Of a DNA stretch of 64,000 nucleotides, positions 16,120-25,810 are shown one piece after another. How positions within the stretch are numbered: position 1 is the stretch's first letter; the number at the start of each line of letters is the position of its first letter. The position numbers and the translations under genes were made by a program. The DNA is taken from contig CADBPM010000014.1 of the NCBI GenBank assembly GCA_902796595.1, forward strand, positions 1 through 64,000, written 5' to 3'. The notes under the pieces were generated by a model. It saw only the letters and a list, made by a program, of their open reading frames with translations. It was not told the origin of the DNA and did no database searches. The stretch is from an uncultured Lachnospiraceae bacterium (GTDB lineage: Bacteria > Bacillota > Clostridia > Lachnospirales > Lachnospiraceae).

Positions 16120-17637
16120 ATGAGTACAGTAAATGTTGAACCATATATACCTGATGAGGATTATGATAATCCTGCGATGGTGACAGACTTTTATGAATTT
16201 ACCATGGCCAATTCATTATTTTTACATGGATTCAAGGATAAAATCCTTGTATTTGACATGTTTTTTAGAAAAAATCCTGATAATCTCGGCTATTCTATCA
16301 GCTGTGGTCAGGACAAGCTGGTTAAATTTCTGCTGAATTACCATTTTACTGACAGAGATATCACATGGCTTCGCACAAAGGGTATGAGCGAGGAATTCTG
16401 TGAGTATCTTCGCACATATAAGTGGAAGGGCGATGTCTACGCTCTTAAGGAGGGAACTGTCGCTTATCCTCAGGTTCCTATGGTACGCGTTGAGTGCGAC
16501 ATGGTGGGAGCTATCCTTATAGAAACCTACCTTCTTCAGACTATGAATTTCCATTCTCTCATTACGACCAAGGCTACAAGGGTAACGGGACTTGCTACTC
16601 ACAGTCACAGAAATGTAATGGAATTCGGTACAAGAAGAGCGCAGGGAGAGTCTGCCGGAAATGACGGAGCTTATGCTGCTATTCTTGGAGGATGTGTCGG
16701 TACGGCAAATTGTCTTGCTGAAATGAAGTTTGGCGAGGATGTGAAGGCTGTCGGCACTATAGCTCACAGCTTCATCGAATTTTTTCCTACAGAATTTGCT
16801 GCTTTCAAGGCTTATGCGGAGACATACCCTCACAATGTGTCATTATTGCTTGATACATACTCTATATTTGATTCAGGTCTGCCAAATCTTATAAAGCTTG
16901 ATGACTGGCTTATTGAGAAATATCCTGATGATCCTGATATGAGAGTAAAGAGCGCAAGAATCGACTCCGGAGACCTTGCCCGCGGCTATAAGAAGCTTAG
17001 AAAGGCTCTTGATGCGGCAGGTAAGTCATATATAAAGCTTGTAGCATCCAACTCTCTTGATGAAAAGAAAATGGCTGATATGGAGCTTTATGAGGGTGCA
17101 AAGTTTGACTCTTATGGAGTAGGTGAAAAGCTTATAACGGCAGCAAGTGATCCGGTGTTTGGCGGAGTGTACAAGCTGGTTGCGGTTAAGGAAGAGGACG
17201 GAACTTATACCCCTAAGATGAAGTGTTCTGATTCTGCAAGCAAGGCTATAATACCGGGCAAGCTTATGGCATGGAGAGTCTATGACGAGGAAGATAAGGC
17301 CCAGTGCGATATCATTTCAACCTATGACGAGGTTATTGAGGCGGGCAAGAGCATAGAGGTAAGAAACCTCGATCCGGATGCCTTTGACCCGGTAAGAAAG
17401 ATCACACCGGTAAGGGTTGAAAAGCTCCTTGTGCCACATATTATTGATGGAAAGCTTGCAATAGAGCTTCCTGATATAAAGACAAAAAAGGCATATATAA
17501 AGGATCAGCTTGAAAACCATATCTGGGAAAGTGAACTGAGACCGGAAATGCCGCATGTGCATTACGTTGATCTTACCATGAAGGTGGCAAAGATGCGTGA
17601 AGACCTTTATGCCAAGCTTCACGGAGGCAAAATTTGA
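16120..17637 (+). CDS. pncB: Nicotinate phosphoribosyltransferase
   Basis: Encodes 505 residues. First enzyme of the Preiss-Handler route: nicotinate, PRPP and ATP give nicotinate mononucleotide. Family marks are ALVTDFYEFTMA-like MVTDFYEFTMANSLFLHG at the start, LLQTMNFHSLITTKATRV, EFGTRRAQG (the phosphoribosyl site with a conserved His just upstream, HSHRNVMEFG), ARIDSGDLA and DSYGVGEKL. The C-terminal ending with HYVDLT is as in the long Firmicute form. Preceded by AGAAAGGA. The next gene begins 11 bases downstream. Confidence 0.93.
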   Translation: MSTVNVEPYIPDEDYDNPAMVTDFYEFTMANSLFLHGFKDKILVFDMFFRKNPDNLGYSISCGQDKLVKFLLNYHFTDRDITWLRTKGMSEEFCEYLRTYKWKGDVYALKEGTVAYPQVPMVRVECDMVGAILIETYLLQTMNFHSLITTKATRVTGLATHSHRNVMEFGTRRAQGESAGNDGAYAAILGGCVGTANCLAEMKFGEDVKAVGTIAHSFIEFFPTEFAAFKAYAETYPHNVSLLLDTYSIFDSGLPNLIKLDDWLIEKYPDDPDMRVKSARIDSGDLARGYKKLRKALDAAGKSYIKLVASNSLDEKKMADMELYEGAKFDSYGVGEKLITAASDPVFGGVYKLVAVKEEDGTYTPKMKCSDSASKAIIPGKLMAWRVYDEEDKAQCDIISTYDEVIEAGKSIEVRNLDPDAFDPVRKITPVRVEKLLVPHIIDGKLAIELPDIKTKKAYIKDQLENHIWESELRPEMPHVHYVDLTMKVAKMREDLYAKLHGGKI

Positions 17638-17648
17638 CAGGTGAAAAT

Positions 17649-18626
17649 ATGGAGGAGAGAGCAGTTAAAAGAGCTCTCCCTTCTGCTATATGCGTGATCT
17701 TGGTCATAGCTTTGTTCTTTGCATCGCTTTTTTTTGCCGAAAGACTTCTTATGCCTAAATTTGTAAGCAAAGTGCCGGAAGGGTCTTTGATAGGAGATTA
17801 TTATAAATGTGAAGTTTATGATAATAAAGTTGTTGTGTTGGGAGACTGTGAGGCGTACGAAGCATTTCAACCTGCACTTTTTTACACAAGGACAGGCATG
17901 TGGTCTTTTGTAAGAGGGACGCCGAGCCAGAGGATATGGCAGTCGTATTACCTTGCAGAGGATACATTTAAGCACGAAACGCCTGAATATATGATATTGA
18001 GTGTTCAGGAAATGCAATATGAAGACAGTGCCAAAGAAGAGTACAACAGAATGACATTGGACGGAATGAAGATGTCATTTGCAAAGCTAAAGGCTATAAG
18101 GGATTCGATAGGGAAGGATGAGAGCTTTTTAAGCTATATTTTCCCAATTCTTCGCTACCATGACAGGTGGAAGGAACTGGGGCTTGAAGATGTAAAATAT
18201 ATGTTTGCAAAGCCAAAGGTAAGCGAGAGGGGATATATGCCGGATTACAGAGTGCAGCCTATGGAAATGCTGCCGCCGGAAAGCCCGCTTGTTTTATCGA
18301 AGCTGCCTGAGAAAAATATGGTGTATCTGCAGAAGTTAGCTGACCTCTGCAAAAAAAAAGGCACAAAGCTTATCCTTTACAAGTCTCCGGTCTTATATCC
18401 GCACTGGTACAGTGAATGGAGCGAGCAGATAGATGAATTCGCAAGGAAAAATGATCTGCTTTATATAGATATGACAGATCCTTTTGTAGCAGATGATGTC
18501 GGAATAGACTGGAATTACGATACTTCTGATGGCGGAGCTCATTTAAATTATAATGGGGCTGTAAAAGTCACGCTTTATCTTTGTACTGCCGGTGATTTCC
18601 CAAATGTAGTCATAAAACGAAAGTAA
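17649..18626 (+). CDS. SGNH/GDSL-like membrane-anchored protein
   Basis: Encodes 325 residues with one N-terminal membrane helix (about 10-32), the rest outside the cell. Block I reads VVVLGDCEAYEAF, with Cys at the place of the usual Ser of GDS. The C-terminal DGGAHLNYNGAVKVT holds the catalytic-type Asp and His. Relatives in Lachnospiraceae stand beside MBOAT acyltransferases and are thought to take part in surface-polymer O-acylation; no MBOAT gene is here. The last 16 residues (LCTAGDFPNVVIKRK) do not look like the family end. AGGTG precedes ATG 17649. Confidence 0.65.
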   Translation: MEERAVKRALPSAICVILVIALFFASLFFAERLLMPKFVSKVPEGSLIGDYYKCEVYDNKVVVLGDCEAYEAFQPALFYTRTGMWSFVRGTPSQRIWQSYYLAEDTFKHETPEYMILSVQEMQYEDSAKEEYNRMTLDGMKMSFAKLKAIRDSIGKDESFLSYIFPILRYHDRWKELGLEDVKYMFAKPKVSERGYMPDYRVQPMEMLPPESPLVLSKLPEKNMVYLQKLADLCKKKGTKLILYKSPVLYPHWYSEWSEQIDEFARKNDLLYIDMTDPFVADDVGIDWNYDTSDGGAHLNYNGAVKVTLYLCTAGDFPNVVIKRK

Positions 18627-18627
18627 A

Positions 18628-18669
18628 TCCCCTGAAGGGACTATAATATAGTCTTTTCAGGGAATTTTT
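18628..18669 (+). terminator. Rho-independent terminator
   Basis: TCCCCTGAA with TTCAGGGA, plus an inner GACTATA/TATAGTC stem, followed by ATTTTT. It lies between converging genes. Confidence 0.8.
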
Positions 18670-18690
18670 GTCATGAAAAATAGTTTGTAT

Positions 18691-20166
18691 TTAGTCTACA
18701 GCTCTTCCGTCTGCGAGTGCATGTACTATTTCATCTGTATGCATTCCGCGGGAGCCTTTTACCACGATCGCGTCGCCATTTTTTATTTCTGATTTGAGGT
18801 AGTCAATCGCATCTGTATTGCTGTCAAAGCTCTTTACTTCAGGGTTGAAAGCACCTATATCAGCAGTTGCGCCATAGGCAATCTGCTTGCTGTCGTTTCC
18901 TACGGTAACGAGGATATTTATTCTGTGATCAGGGTCCTTTGCATTGTAGTCTCTTATGAATGTGCCTACTGAAAAATGCTCTTTTTCGGAATCTTCGCCA
19001 AGTTCAAGCACGTCGGCAAGAACAGCGATTCTTCTTCTTATAGGCTCTGTACCGCCGCGCATTGAACCAAGCACATCTATGGCACTCTTCATTGAATCAG
19101 GACTTGCGTTGTAGGTATCATCTACAAGGGTTATCCCGTTTACTTTTATTATATTTCCGCGCATTGCAAGCGGTCTGTAGGATTCGATGCCCTTCTTTGC
19201 ATCTTCTGTGGAAATTCCTAATGAAGAGGCAACTGCAAAGGCTGCAAGGGCATTGCGGACATTGTGAAGACCGAGGACCGCAAGGTGAACATGGATGCTA
19301 CCGAGCGACCCATTTTCACCTAACGGATAATTTACCACAAAATCAGTACCGTCGCCGGAAACTGAAATGCTTGAAGCATAGTAATCGGCATGAGGAGTTG
19401 TGCCGAATGTGACCACGCGCCTTACCAAGGCTGGTCTTGCAGGGCAGGATGGGTCTGCAAGTTCGTGGAGAAGAGGGTCATCATCATTTACAAAAAGGAT
19501 GCTTTCTTCGTTGAAATGGTCTGTTATATGGAGCTTTTCGGCTCTTATATTTTCTTTACTGTGCAAATTTCCAATGTGTGCCACACCGACATTTGTAAAT
19601 ACGGCGTAGTCAGGCTTTGAAACGGCTGCGATCCTTGCCATTTCACCCGGCATGCTCATGCCCATTTCAACGATGGCTGCCTTGTCGTCTTTGTCTATGC
19701 CAAATACAGTTATTGGAAGTCCTATCTGGCTGTTCTGGTTTCCTTTTGTGCTGTGTACTTTTATGGAAGAAAGGGCAGCAGCAACCATTTCCTTGGTGGA
19801 TGTCTTGCCGACACTTCCGGTGATGCCTACTACAGGGATGTTGAAATTGTCTCTGTACCATGCGGCTGTATCCTGAAGAGCTTTTACGGCATCGGCAACC
19901 TCAATGGCACAGATATTTTTTGCTACAGAAGGCATCTTGTGGTCGTCGTTTATGAAAAAAGCAACTGCTCCAGCCTCACAGGCGTTTTCGATAAATCTGT
20001 GACCGTCTACTCTTTCTCCCATTACAGGAACAAAGAGGACGGATTTGCCGCTAAGTTCAGGAATCTCTTTTGAATTGGTTGAAAAGCAGTCGATAAATGT
20101 CTCAGGATCCCCCTGGATAAGGTGACCCTTAGTTGCAGAAACGATATCAGAAATTTTTATTTTCAT
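18691..20166 (-). CDS. murF: UDP-N-acetylmuramoyl-tripeptide--D-alanyl-D-alanine ligase
   Basis: Encodes 491 residues. Adds D-Ala-D-Ala to UDP-MurNAc-tripeptide with ATP, the last cytoplasmic step of peptidoglycan precursor assembly. The Mur-ligase P-loop GSVGKTSTKEMVA lies at about 117, then GNQNSQIGLP, EMGMSMPGEMARIA, TNVGVAHIGN, NDDDPLL, and VDDTYNASPDSMKSAI in the C-terminal part. It follows murE by 17 bases on the same strand and is very probably co-transcribed with murE and dapF. Confidence 0.95.
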   Translation of the reverse strand: MKIKISDIVSATKGHLIQGDPETFIDCFSTNSKEIPELSGKSVLFVPVMGERVDGHRFIENACEAGAVAFFINDDHKMPSVAKNICAIEVADAVKALQDTAAWYRDNFNIPVVGITGSVGKTSTKEMVAAALSSIKVHSTKGNQNSQIGLPITVFGIDKDDKAAIVEMGMSMPGEMARIAAVSKPDYAVFTNVGVAHIGNLHSKENIRAEKLHITDHFNEESILFVNDDDPLLHELADPSCPARPALVRRVVTFGTTPHADYYASSISVSGDGTDFVVNYPLGENGSLGSIHVHLAVLGLHNVRNALAAFAVASSLGISTEDAKKGIESYRPLAMRGNIIKVNGITLVDDTYNASPDSMKSAIDVLGSMRGGTEPIRRRIAVLADVLELGEDSEKEHFSVGTFIRDYNAKDPDHRINILVTVGNDSKQIAYGATADIGAFNPEVKSFDSNTDAIDYLKSEIKNGDAIVVKGSRGMHTDEIVHALADGRAVD

Positions 20167-20183
20167 ATTTTCTCCTCATCTCT

Positions 20184-21704
20184 TTAGTTGTTTACGCAGT
20201 CCATTACAAGCTGGTGGTCATCCATGTGGTGACGAACTCCCTTTATTTCCTGATAGTCCTCATGTCCTTTTCCGGCTACGACTATCACGTCACCGGGAAG
20301 AGCTTCTTTAATAGAATATTTTATCGCTTCGGCTCTGTCCGGAACCACTTTGTATTCGCCGGAAGCCTTTTTTACACCTGTTATTATATCATTTATTATA
20401 TCCATTGGCTCTTCAAATCTTGGATTGTCCGATGTGATTATCGTAAGGTCTGCAAGTTTTGAAGATATTTCACCCATGGAAAATCTCCTGTCGCGTGAGC
20501 GGTTTCCTCCGCAGCCAAATACGGTGACGAGTCTCTTTGGCTTGTAGGCGCGGAGGGTGGTAAGGAGACTTTCAAGTCCCATTGCGTTGTGGGCATAGTC
20601 TATTATGACTGTTATGTCATCGCGGACAGGCATGAGTTCGACTCTGCCGTTTACGCGAATTTTTGCAAGGGCGGCGGCAATTGCCTCATTACTTGCGCCA
20701 CATTCCTTGCAGGCCGCTATGGCACCGAGGGCATTATGCACAGAAAATGATCCCGGCATATTTACCTTTATCTTTGCTTCAAATGCTTCTTTAGCTCTTC
20801 CGCTGGCTGTAAGAGTAAAGCCTACGCCAAGCGCACCGGGACTTGTAAGAAGCTCTGACTTGCTTGCGGCATAATCAGGAGTGCCTGCAAGAATGTCTGG
20901 AATATCTGTCCTTTCGGCTCTTTCCTTAGACTCAAGAAGTCCGAAAGATTTGACTTCACAGGTATGTCCTGCAAGGATTCCGTCAAGGTGTTCTGCATCA
21001 GTGTTGAAAATGCCGAGGCGACAGCGTGAAAAGAGCTTTGCCTTTGACATCATATAATCGTTGAAATCGGTGTGCTCGCCTGCTCCGATATGGTCGGGTT
21101 CGATATTGGTGAAGACTCCCACATCAAAAGTAAGATCGTCCACTCTGTGGTATTTGAGAGCCTGACTGGAAACCTCCATTACAACGTGAGTCATACCGGC
21201 TTCTACCATTTTTGCAAAATATTCCTGAACGAGGTAAGACTCCGGCGTTGTGTTGAGTGAATGTATATGTTCATCACCTATGATTATCTCTATTGTGCCG
21301 ATAAGACCGCATTTAAAGCCGGATTCTGTGAGGATCTGACGGATCATATAGCTTGTTGTGGTCTTTCCTTTTGTCCCGGTAATGCCTATTGTTGTAAGTT
21401 TTTGAGCAGGGTGGTTGAAATAGTTTGCTGAAATATATGCAAGGGCTTCCCTTGAATTGTTGACTTTGATCACAGCAACGCCATCAGGAGCTTCTATGTC
21501 TTTTTCTGTAACGATAGCGGCGGCACCTGCTGCGATTACATTAGGAATGTATTTGTGACCGTCGGACGTTAGACCTGTCATGGCAACAAACATGGACCCT
21601 TTGCCTGCTTTTCTTGAATCATATACTAAAGAGGTTATTTCTGTTTCAGGGTCTCCTTTTACAAGAGTACATCCTGCACCCTCGATCAATCTGCTTAGTT
21701 TCAT
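20184..21704 (-). CDS. murE: UDP-N-acetylmuramoyl-L-alanyl-D-glutamate--meso-DAP ligase
   Basis: Encodes 506 residues. Adds the third stem-peptide residue. The ATP loop GTKGKTTTSYM lies at 110-120, followed by NTTPESYLVQ, MEVSSQALK and FTNIEPDHI. The specificity motif DNPR is present in TSDNPRFEEPMD, which marks meso-diaminopimelate rather than lysine specificity; dapF next door agrees. Start at 21704 is preceded by AAAAGGATAT on the minus strand. A 21-base repeat lies in the 56-base gap to dapF. Confidence 0.94.
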   Translation of the reverse strand: MKLSRLIEGAGCTLVKGDPETEITSLVYDSRKAGKGSMFVAMTGLTSDGHKYIPNVIAAGAAAIVTEKDIEAPDGVAVIKVNNSREALAYISANYFNHPAQKLTTIGITGTKGKTTTSYMIRQILTESGFKCGLIGTIEIIIGDEHIHSLNTTPESYLVQEYFAKMVEAGMTHVVMEVSSQALKYHRVDDLTFDVGVFTNIEPDHIGAGEHTDFNDYMMSKAKLFSRCRLGIFNTDAEHLDGILAGHTCEVKSFGLLESKERAERTDIPDILAGTPDYAASKSELLTSPGALGVGFTLTASGRAKEAFEAKIKVNMPGSFSVHNALGAIAACKECGASNEAIAAALAKIRVNGRVELMPVRDDITVIIDYAHNAMGLESLLTTLRAYKPKRLVTVFGCGGNRSRDRRFSMGEISSKLADLTIITSDNPRFEEPMDIINDIITGVKKASGEYKVVPDRAEAIKYSIKEALPGDVIVVAGKGHEDYQEIKGVRHHMDDHQLVMDCVNN

Positions 21705-21720
21705 TTATTTATATATCCTT

Positions 21721-21741
21721 TTATTGTATTATCGGACAAAG
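21721..21741. repeat. Short dispersed repeat, copy 1
   Basis: TTATTGTATTATCGGACAAA plus G; the same 21 bases with one change occur at 29288-29308. The other strand contains TCCGATAA, which looks like a sigma-D -10 box but has no TAAA at the right distance. Confidence 0.5.
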
Positions 21742-21760
21742 TCCGGTAGTATAAGTTACT

Positions 21761-22645
21761 TTACAAGCACAGGCTGCCTTCAAATACTGTCTCGGCGGGG
21801 CCTGTCATGAATACGTGATCAGTTGTTCTATCATATTTTATATTCAGATCGCCGCCTAAAAGGTGAACTGTAACTTCATTGTCAGTGTAGCCGTTTATTA
21901 TGGATGCGACCGCGGATGCACAGGCTCCTGTGCCGCATGCCATTGTTTCGCCGCTGCCACGTTCCCAGACGCGCATCGTCACCTCATGGCGATTATGTAC
22001 GTGTACAAATTCGGTGTTGACTCTGTCAGGGAAAAGAGCATTATGTTCAAATTCCGGTCCTATAAGAGAAAGGTTTAGTGCTGACGGGTCATCTACATAG
22101 ACTACTACGTGAGGGTTTCCCATAGACACGCAAGTCATGTTCCATGTTTTTTCTGCTATTTCAACAGGTATGTTTTTAAAAATATCAAGATTGCTTTTTA
22201 CAGGAATTTTTGCAGGTACAAATTCAGGAATGCCCATATCAACTGTTGCACCGACAGCAATACCGTTTTCTATTGAAAGTTGTATTGTTTTTATGTCGTT
22301 TGCGCAAACATTTCCGGCGATACTTTCTGCGTCACTTCGTATGCCGGCTTCTATCCTTAATTCGTCTGATTTTTTAAGCCCTTTATCGTAAATGAATTTT
22401 GCAACGCATCGGATGCCATTTCCGCACATGGCACCTTCGGAGCCGTCAGCATTAAAGATACGCATACGGAAGTCTGCTGCGGTCGAAGGACATATAAGGA
22501 TGATGCCATCGCCGCCGACCCCCTTGTGACGGTCGGAAAGTCTTATTGAAAGAGCTGCGGGATCAGTGATCATTTCTTTTGTGCAGTCGAAATATATGTA
22601 ATCATTGCCGCAGCCATGCATTTTTGTGAACTGGATATTCTTCAT
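21761..22645 (-). CDS. dapF: Diaminopimelate epimerase
   Basis: Encodes 294 residues. Converts LL-DAP to meso-DAP with two catalytic Cys in the reduced thiol/thiolate form: Cys74 in GAMCGNGIRC and Cys237 in ETMACGTGACA. FTKMHGCGNDYIYFD is the family N-terminus. The frame allows an ATG at 22657, but GGAG lies seven bases before the ATG at 22645. It supplies the MurE substrate and the lysine pathway (lysA at 53928). Confidence 0.94.
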   Translation of the reverse strand: MKNIQFTKMHGCGNDYIYFDCTKEMITDPAALSIRLSDRHKGVGGDGIILICPSTAADFRMRIFNADGSEGAMCGNGIRCVAKFIYDKGLKKSDELRIEAGIRSDAESIAGNVCANDIKTIQLSIENGIAVGATVDMGIPEFVPAKIPVKSNLDIFKNIPVEIAEKTWNMTCVSMGNPHVVVYVDDPSALNLSLIGPEFEHNALFPDRVNTEFVHVHNRHEVTMRVWERGSGETMACGTGACASAVASIINGYTDNEVTVHLLGGDLNIKYDRTTDHVFMTGPAETVFEGSLCL

Positions 22646-22839
22646 AAGATACTCCATAATGTAGTGATTTTGATTTCCTGCTTATTATACACCAGTGTCA
22701 AAAAAATAACCAGTTATTGAAGCATTTGGCTTTGCATGATGCTTCAATTTGTTCAATTTAATAGAGAAAGTTCGATTTATAAGATTTTCTAATATAGTTT
22801 ATAATAATTACTAAAGGTATTTTAATTATGTTTTATATG

Positions 22840-22848
22840 TGTTATAAT
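22840..22848 (+). promoter_or_regulatory. Extended -10 promoter for the nucleoside ABC operon
   Basis: TGT-TATAAT 45 bases before the lipoprotein ATG; no good -35 box. Confidence 0.5.
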
Positions 22849-22892
22849 CACAACTGCTTTTGTAAAAATGTCTTTATTAAAAGGAGGACAAA

Positions 22893-24062
22893 ATGAAAAG
22901 AGTACTTTCACTTGTACTTGCATGCGTTATGACACTTTCACTTACAGCATGTGGCGGCAATTCAGCCAGTACATCAGCATCAGGTTCAGCTTCAAAAGCT
23001 TCAACAGCTTCAACCTCAGCAACTTCAACAACATCAGCTTCTCAGACAACTTCAGGAACAACAAGTTCTTCATCTACAACAGATGTAGCATTTGTTACAG
23101 ATGTTGGTAACATTGATGATCAATCTTTCAACCAGTATACCTGGGAAGGCGTTCAGACTTTCTGCAAGACTAACAATCTTAAGGCTAACTATTACAGACC
23201 TTCAGAAGATTCAGATGCTGCCCGTATCGAGCAGATGGATAACGCTGTTAAGGATGGCGCAAAGACCATCGTAGTAGCAGGTTATCTTTTCGCAAAAGCA
23301 ATAGAGCAGGCTCAGACAAAGTATCCTGACGTTTGCTTCCTTGCTCTTGATGTTTCTACTGGTGATCTTGCAGATCCTGCAGCAAATACAGCTCTTATCA
23401 CATACAACGAAGAGCAGGCAGGTTATCTTGCAGGTTATGCTGCAGTAACAGATGGTTACAAGAACCTTGGCTTCCTTGGCGGTATGGCAGTTCCTGCTGT
23501 TATCCGTTATGGTTATGGTTTCGTTCAGGGTGCAGATGCTGCTGCAAAGGCTCTCAACGAGACAGATGTAAAGCTTAAGTATTGGTATTCAGGTGGATTC
23601 CAGGCTACTGATGACGTTAAGGCTAAGATGGATTCATGGTATTCAGATGGTACTGAAGTAGTATTTGCTTGCGGCGGTCCTGTTTATCAGTCTGCTGTTG
23701 CTGCTGCTCAGGCTAACAATGGTAAGGTGATCGGTGTTGACGTAGATCAAAGCGGTGTTGATGCATGCATTATCACTTCAGCTATGAAGTCACTCGCTTC
23801 ATCAGTAAACCTTGCACTTACAGATGCTATGAATAATGGTTGGAAGTTCACAGATACTTATGCAGGCAAGGAAACAAAGCTTGGCGCATCACAGAACTGT
23901 GTAGGTCTTCCTATGGAGACAAGTAAGTTCAACACATTCTCTCAGGAACAGTATGATACTCTTTTTAAGAGCCTTTCAGATGGTTCTCTTACTGTTGATG
24001 ACAGTTTTGATACAGAGCAGAAGCCGGCTGTTACAAATGTAACTGTTGACTACGAGTCATAA
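22893..24062 (+). CDS. BMP-family nucleoside-binding lipoprotein
   Basis: Encodes 389 residues. The signal peptide ends in LSLTAC (Cys at about residue 20), followed by a Ser/Thr/Ala-rich linker to about residue 65. The BMP/Med/PnrA-type binding domain follows: VAFVTDVGNIDDQSFNQYTW, then PSEDSDAARIEQMDNAV, VVAGYLFAKAIEQAQ, FLGGMAVPAVIRYGYGFVQG and GGPVYQSAV. These proteins capture purine or pyrimidine nucleosides for the NupABC-type importer encoded downstream. AAAGGAGG precedes the ATG. A terminator follows, so the ABC genes are probably expressed at a lower level. Confidence 0.9.
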   Translation: MKRVLSLVLACVMTLSLTACGGNSASTSASGSASKASTASTSATSTTSASQTTSGTTSSSSTTDVAFVTDVGNIDDQSFNQYTWEGVQTFCKTNNLKANYYRPSEDSDAARIEQMDNAVKDGAKTIVVAGYLFAKAIEQAQTKYPDVCFLALDVSTGDLADPAANTALITYNEEQAGYLAGYAAVTDGYKNLGFLGGMAVPAVIRYGYGFVQGADAAAKALNETDVKLKYWYSGGFQATDDVKAKMDSWYSDGTEVVFACGGPVYQSAVAAAQANNGKVIGVDVDQSGVDACIITSAMKSLASSVNLALTDAMNNGWKFTDTYAGKETKLGASQNCVGLPMETSKFNTFSQEQYDTLFKSLSDGSLTVDDSFDTEQKPAVTNVTVDYES

Positions 24063-24108
24063 TTTATAGTGAGCGAATCTGTTTATTTCGTTTACGATAG
24101 AAAGTTAG

Positions 24109-24138
24109 AGAGGGCATCCGGCAGGATGCCCTCTTTTT
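24109..24138 (+). terminator. Terminator between binding protein and ABC ATPase genes
   Basis: AGAGGGCATCC-GGC-AGGATGCCCTCT followed by T6. Being inside the operon, it probably gives excess binding protein over the membrane complex. Confidence 0.85.
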
Positions 24139-24265
24139 TACTCGATGTTCTTAAGTTAATTATATGGAATACTAATGTAACTTATGATATAATATATAAA
24201 TATTGTGTGAGGCAGCAATTAAGTTGTCTTATCTTTATAAATTCCATGAAAGGGAGAATGTGACT

Positions 24266-25810
24266 GTGGCAAATGAAGATTATGTGATCGAGATGTTGCA
24301 CATCACCAAGGAATTTCCAGGTATCAAGGCAAATGACGATGTCACCTTGAAGTTGCGCCGCGGTGAGATACATGCCCTGTTAGGCGAGAATGGTGCCGGC
24401 AAGAGTACCCTTATGAGTGTTCTTTTTGGACTTTATCAGCCTGATGGTGGTATGATCAAAAAGGACGGTAAAGAGGTTAGGATAAATGATCCTAACGATG
24501 CAAACCGTTTTAACATTGGTATGGTTCATCAGCATTTCAAACTTGTTGAGTGCTTCAGCGTACTTGACAATATTATCCTTGGAGTAGAGGATACAAAGGG
24601 TGGTTTTATTACAAGAGATGCTGCTTTAAAGAAGGTAAATGAACTTTCTGAAAAATATGGATTAAGAGTTGATCCTAAGGCACTTGTTTCAGACATTTCT
24701 GTTGGTATGCAGCAGAGGGTTGAAATATTAAAGATGCTCTACAGGGACAATGAAGTCCTTATTTTTGATGAGCCTACGGCTGTGCTTACACCGCAGGAAA
24801 TTGATGAGCTCATGCAGATCATGAGAAACTTCAAAAAAGAAGGAAAAAGTATTCTTTTCATTACTCATAAACTTAACGAGATCATGGCTGTTGCAGACCG
24901 CTGTACGGTTCTTCGTAAGGGTAAGGGTATTGGTACAGTGGATATCAAGGATACCAATGAAGAAGAACTTTCAAAGATGATGGTAGGTCGTGATGTTCAG
25001 CTTGTCGTTGACAAGAAACCGGCTAAGGTCGGAGAAACTATCTTTTCTGTAAGAGATTTTACTGTTCCGGGTCGTACACATGACAAGGATGCGGTAAAGC
25101 ATGTTTCCTTTGATGTTCATAAGGGTGAGATCGTCTGCATAGCAGGTATCGAGGGCAATGGACAGACGGAGCTTGTATATGGCATTACCGGACTTGAAAA
25201 GGCAAAGTCGGGTACAGTAACACTGGAAGGAAAAGACATCACGCATGCTTCTATAAGGGAAAGGTCTAAATCAGGACTCAGTCATGTTCCTGAGGACCGT
25301 CATAAGCATGGTCTTGTTCTTGATTATTCTCTTGAGAAGAACCTCGTTCTTCAGAGATACTGGCAGCCTGAATTTTCAAATAAGGGTATAATAAAAAATG
25401 ATGCTGTCAGAAAATATGCAGAGAAACTTATAGGTGATTATGATATCCGTTCCGGTCAGGGACCTGTAACCATAGCAAGATCTATGTCCGGCGGTAATCA
25501 GCAGAAGGCTATCATTGCGCGTGAAGTAGATAAGGACCCTGAACTTTTGGTTGCAGTTCAGCCTACACGTGGACTTGATGTCGGAGCTATCGAATATATC
25601 CATAAGAGGCTTATAGCAGAAAGGGATTCCGGAAGAGCAGTCCTCCTTGTATCACTTGAACTTGATGAGGTCATGAATCTTTCCGACCGTATCCTTGTTA
25701 TGTATGAAGGGGAGATAGTTGGAGAATTTGACCCTAAAAAGACAACAGTAGAAGAACTTGGTCTTTATATGGCTGGTGCCAGAAGACAGGGTAAGGAGGC
25801 AAATAAATGA
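24266..25810 (+). CDS. Nucleoside ABC transporter ATP-binding protein (two ATPase domains)
   Basis: Encodes 514 residues, a tandem ATPase of the RbsA/NupA type. Domain 1 has Walker A LLGENGAGKSTLMSV, SVGMQQRVEILK and Walker B VLIFDEPTAVLTP. Domain 2 has the degenerate loop IAGIEGNGQTEL and the signature MSGGNQQKAIIAREV, then QPTRGLDVGA. The frame opens at 24203, but the GTG at 24266 preceded by AAAGGGAG gives the family N-terminus (ANEDYVIEMLHITKEFPGIK). It overlaps the first permease gene by four bases (ATGA). Confidence 0.92.
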   Translation: MANEDYVIEMLHITKEFPGIKANDDVTLKLRRGEIHALLGENGAGKSTLMSVLFGLYQPDGGMIKKDGKEVRINDPNDANRFNIGMVHQHFKLVECFSVLDNIILGVEDTKGGFITRDAALKKVNELSEKYGLRVDPKALVSDISVGMQQRVEILKMLYRDNEVLIFDEPTAVLTPQEIDELMQIMRNFKKEGKSILFITHKLNEIMAVADRCTVLRKGKGIGTVDIKDTNEEELSKMMVGRDVQLVVDKKPAKVGETIFSVRDFTVPGRTHDKDAVKHVSFDVHKGEIVCIAGIEGNGQTELVYGITGLEKAKSGTVTLEGKDITHASIRERSKSGLSHVPEDRHKHGLVLDYSLEKNLVLQRYWQPEFSNKGIIKNDAVRKYAEKLIGDYDIRSGQGPVTIARSMSGGNQQKAIIAREVDKDPELLVAVQPTRGLDVGAIEYIHKRLIAERDSGRAVLLVSLELDEVMNLSDRILVMYEGEIVGEFDPKKTTVEELGLYMAGARRQGKEANK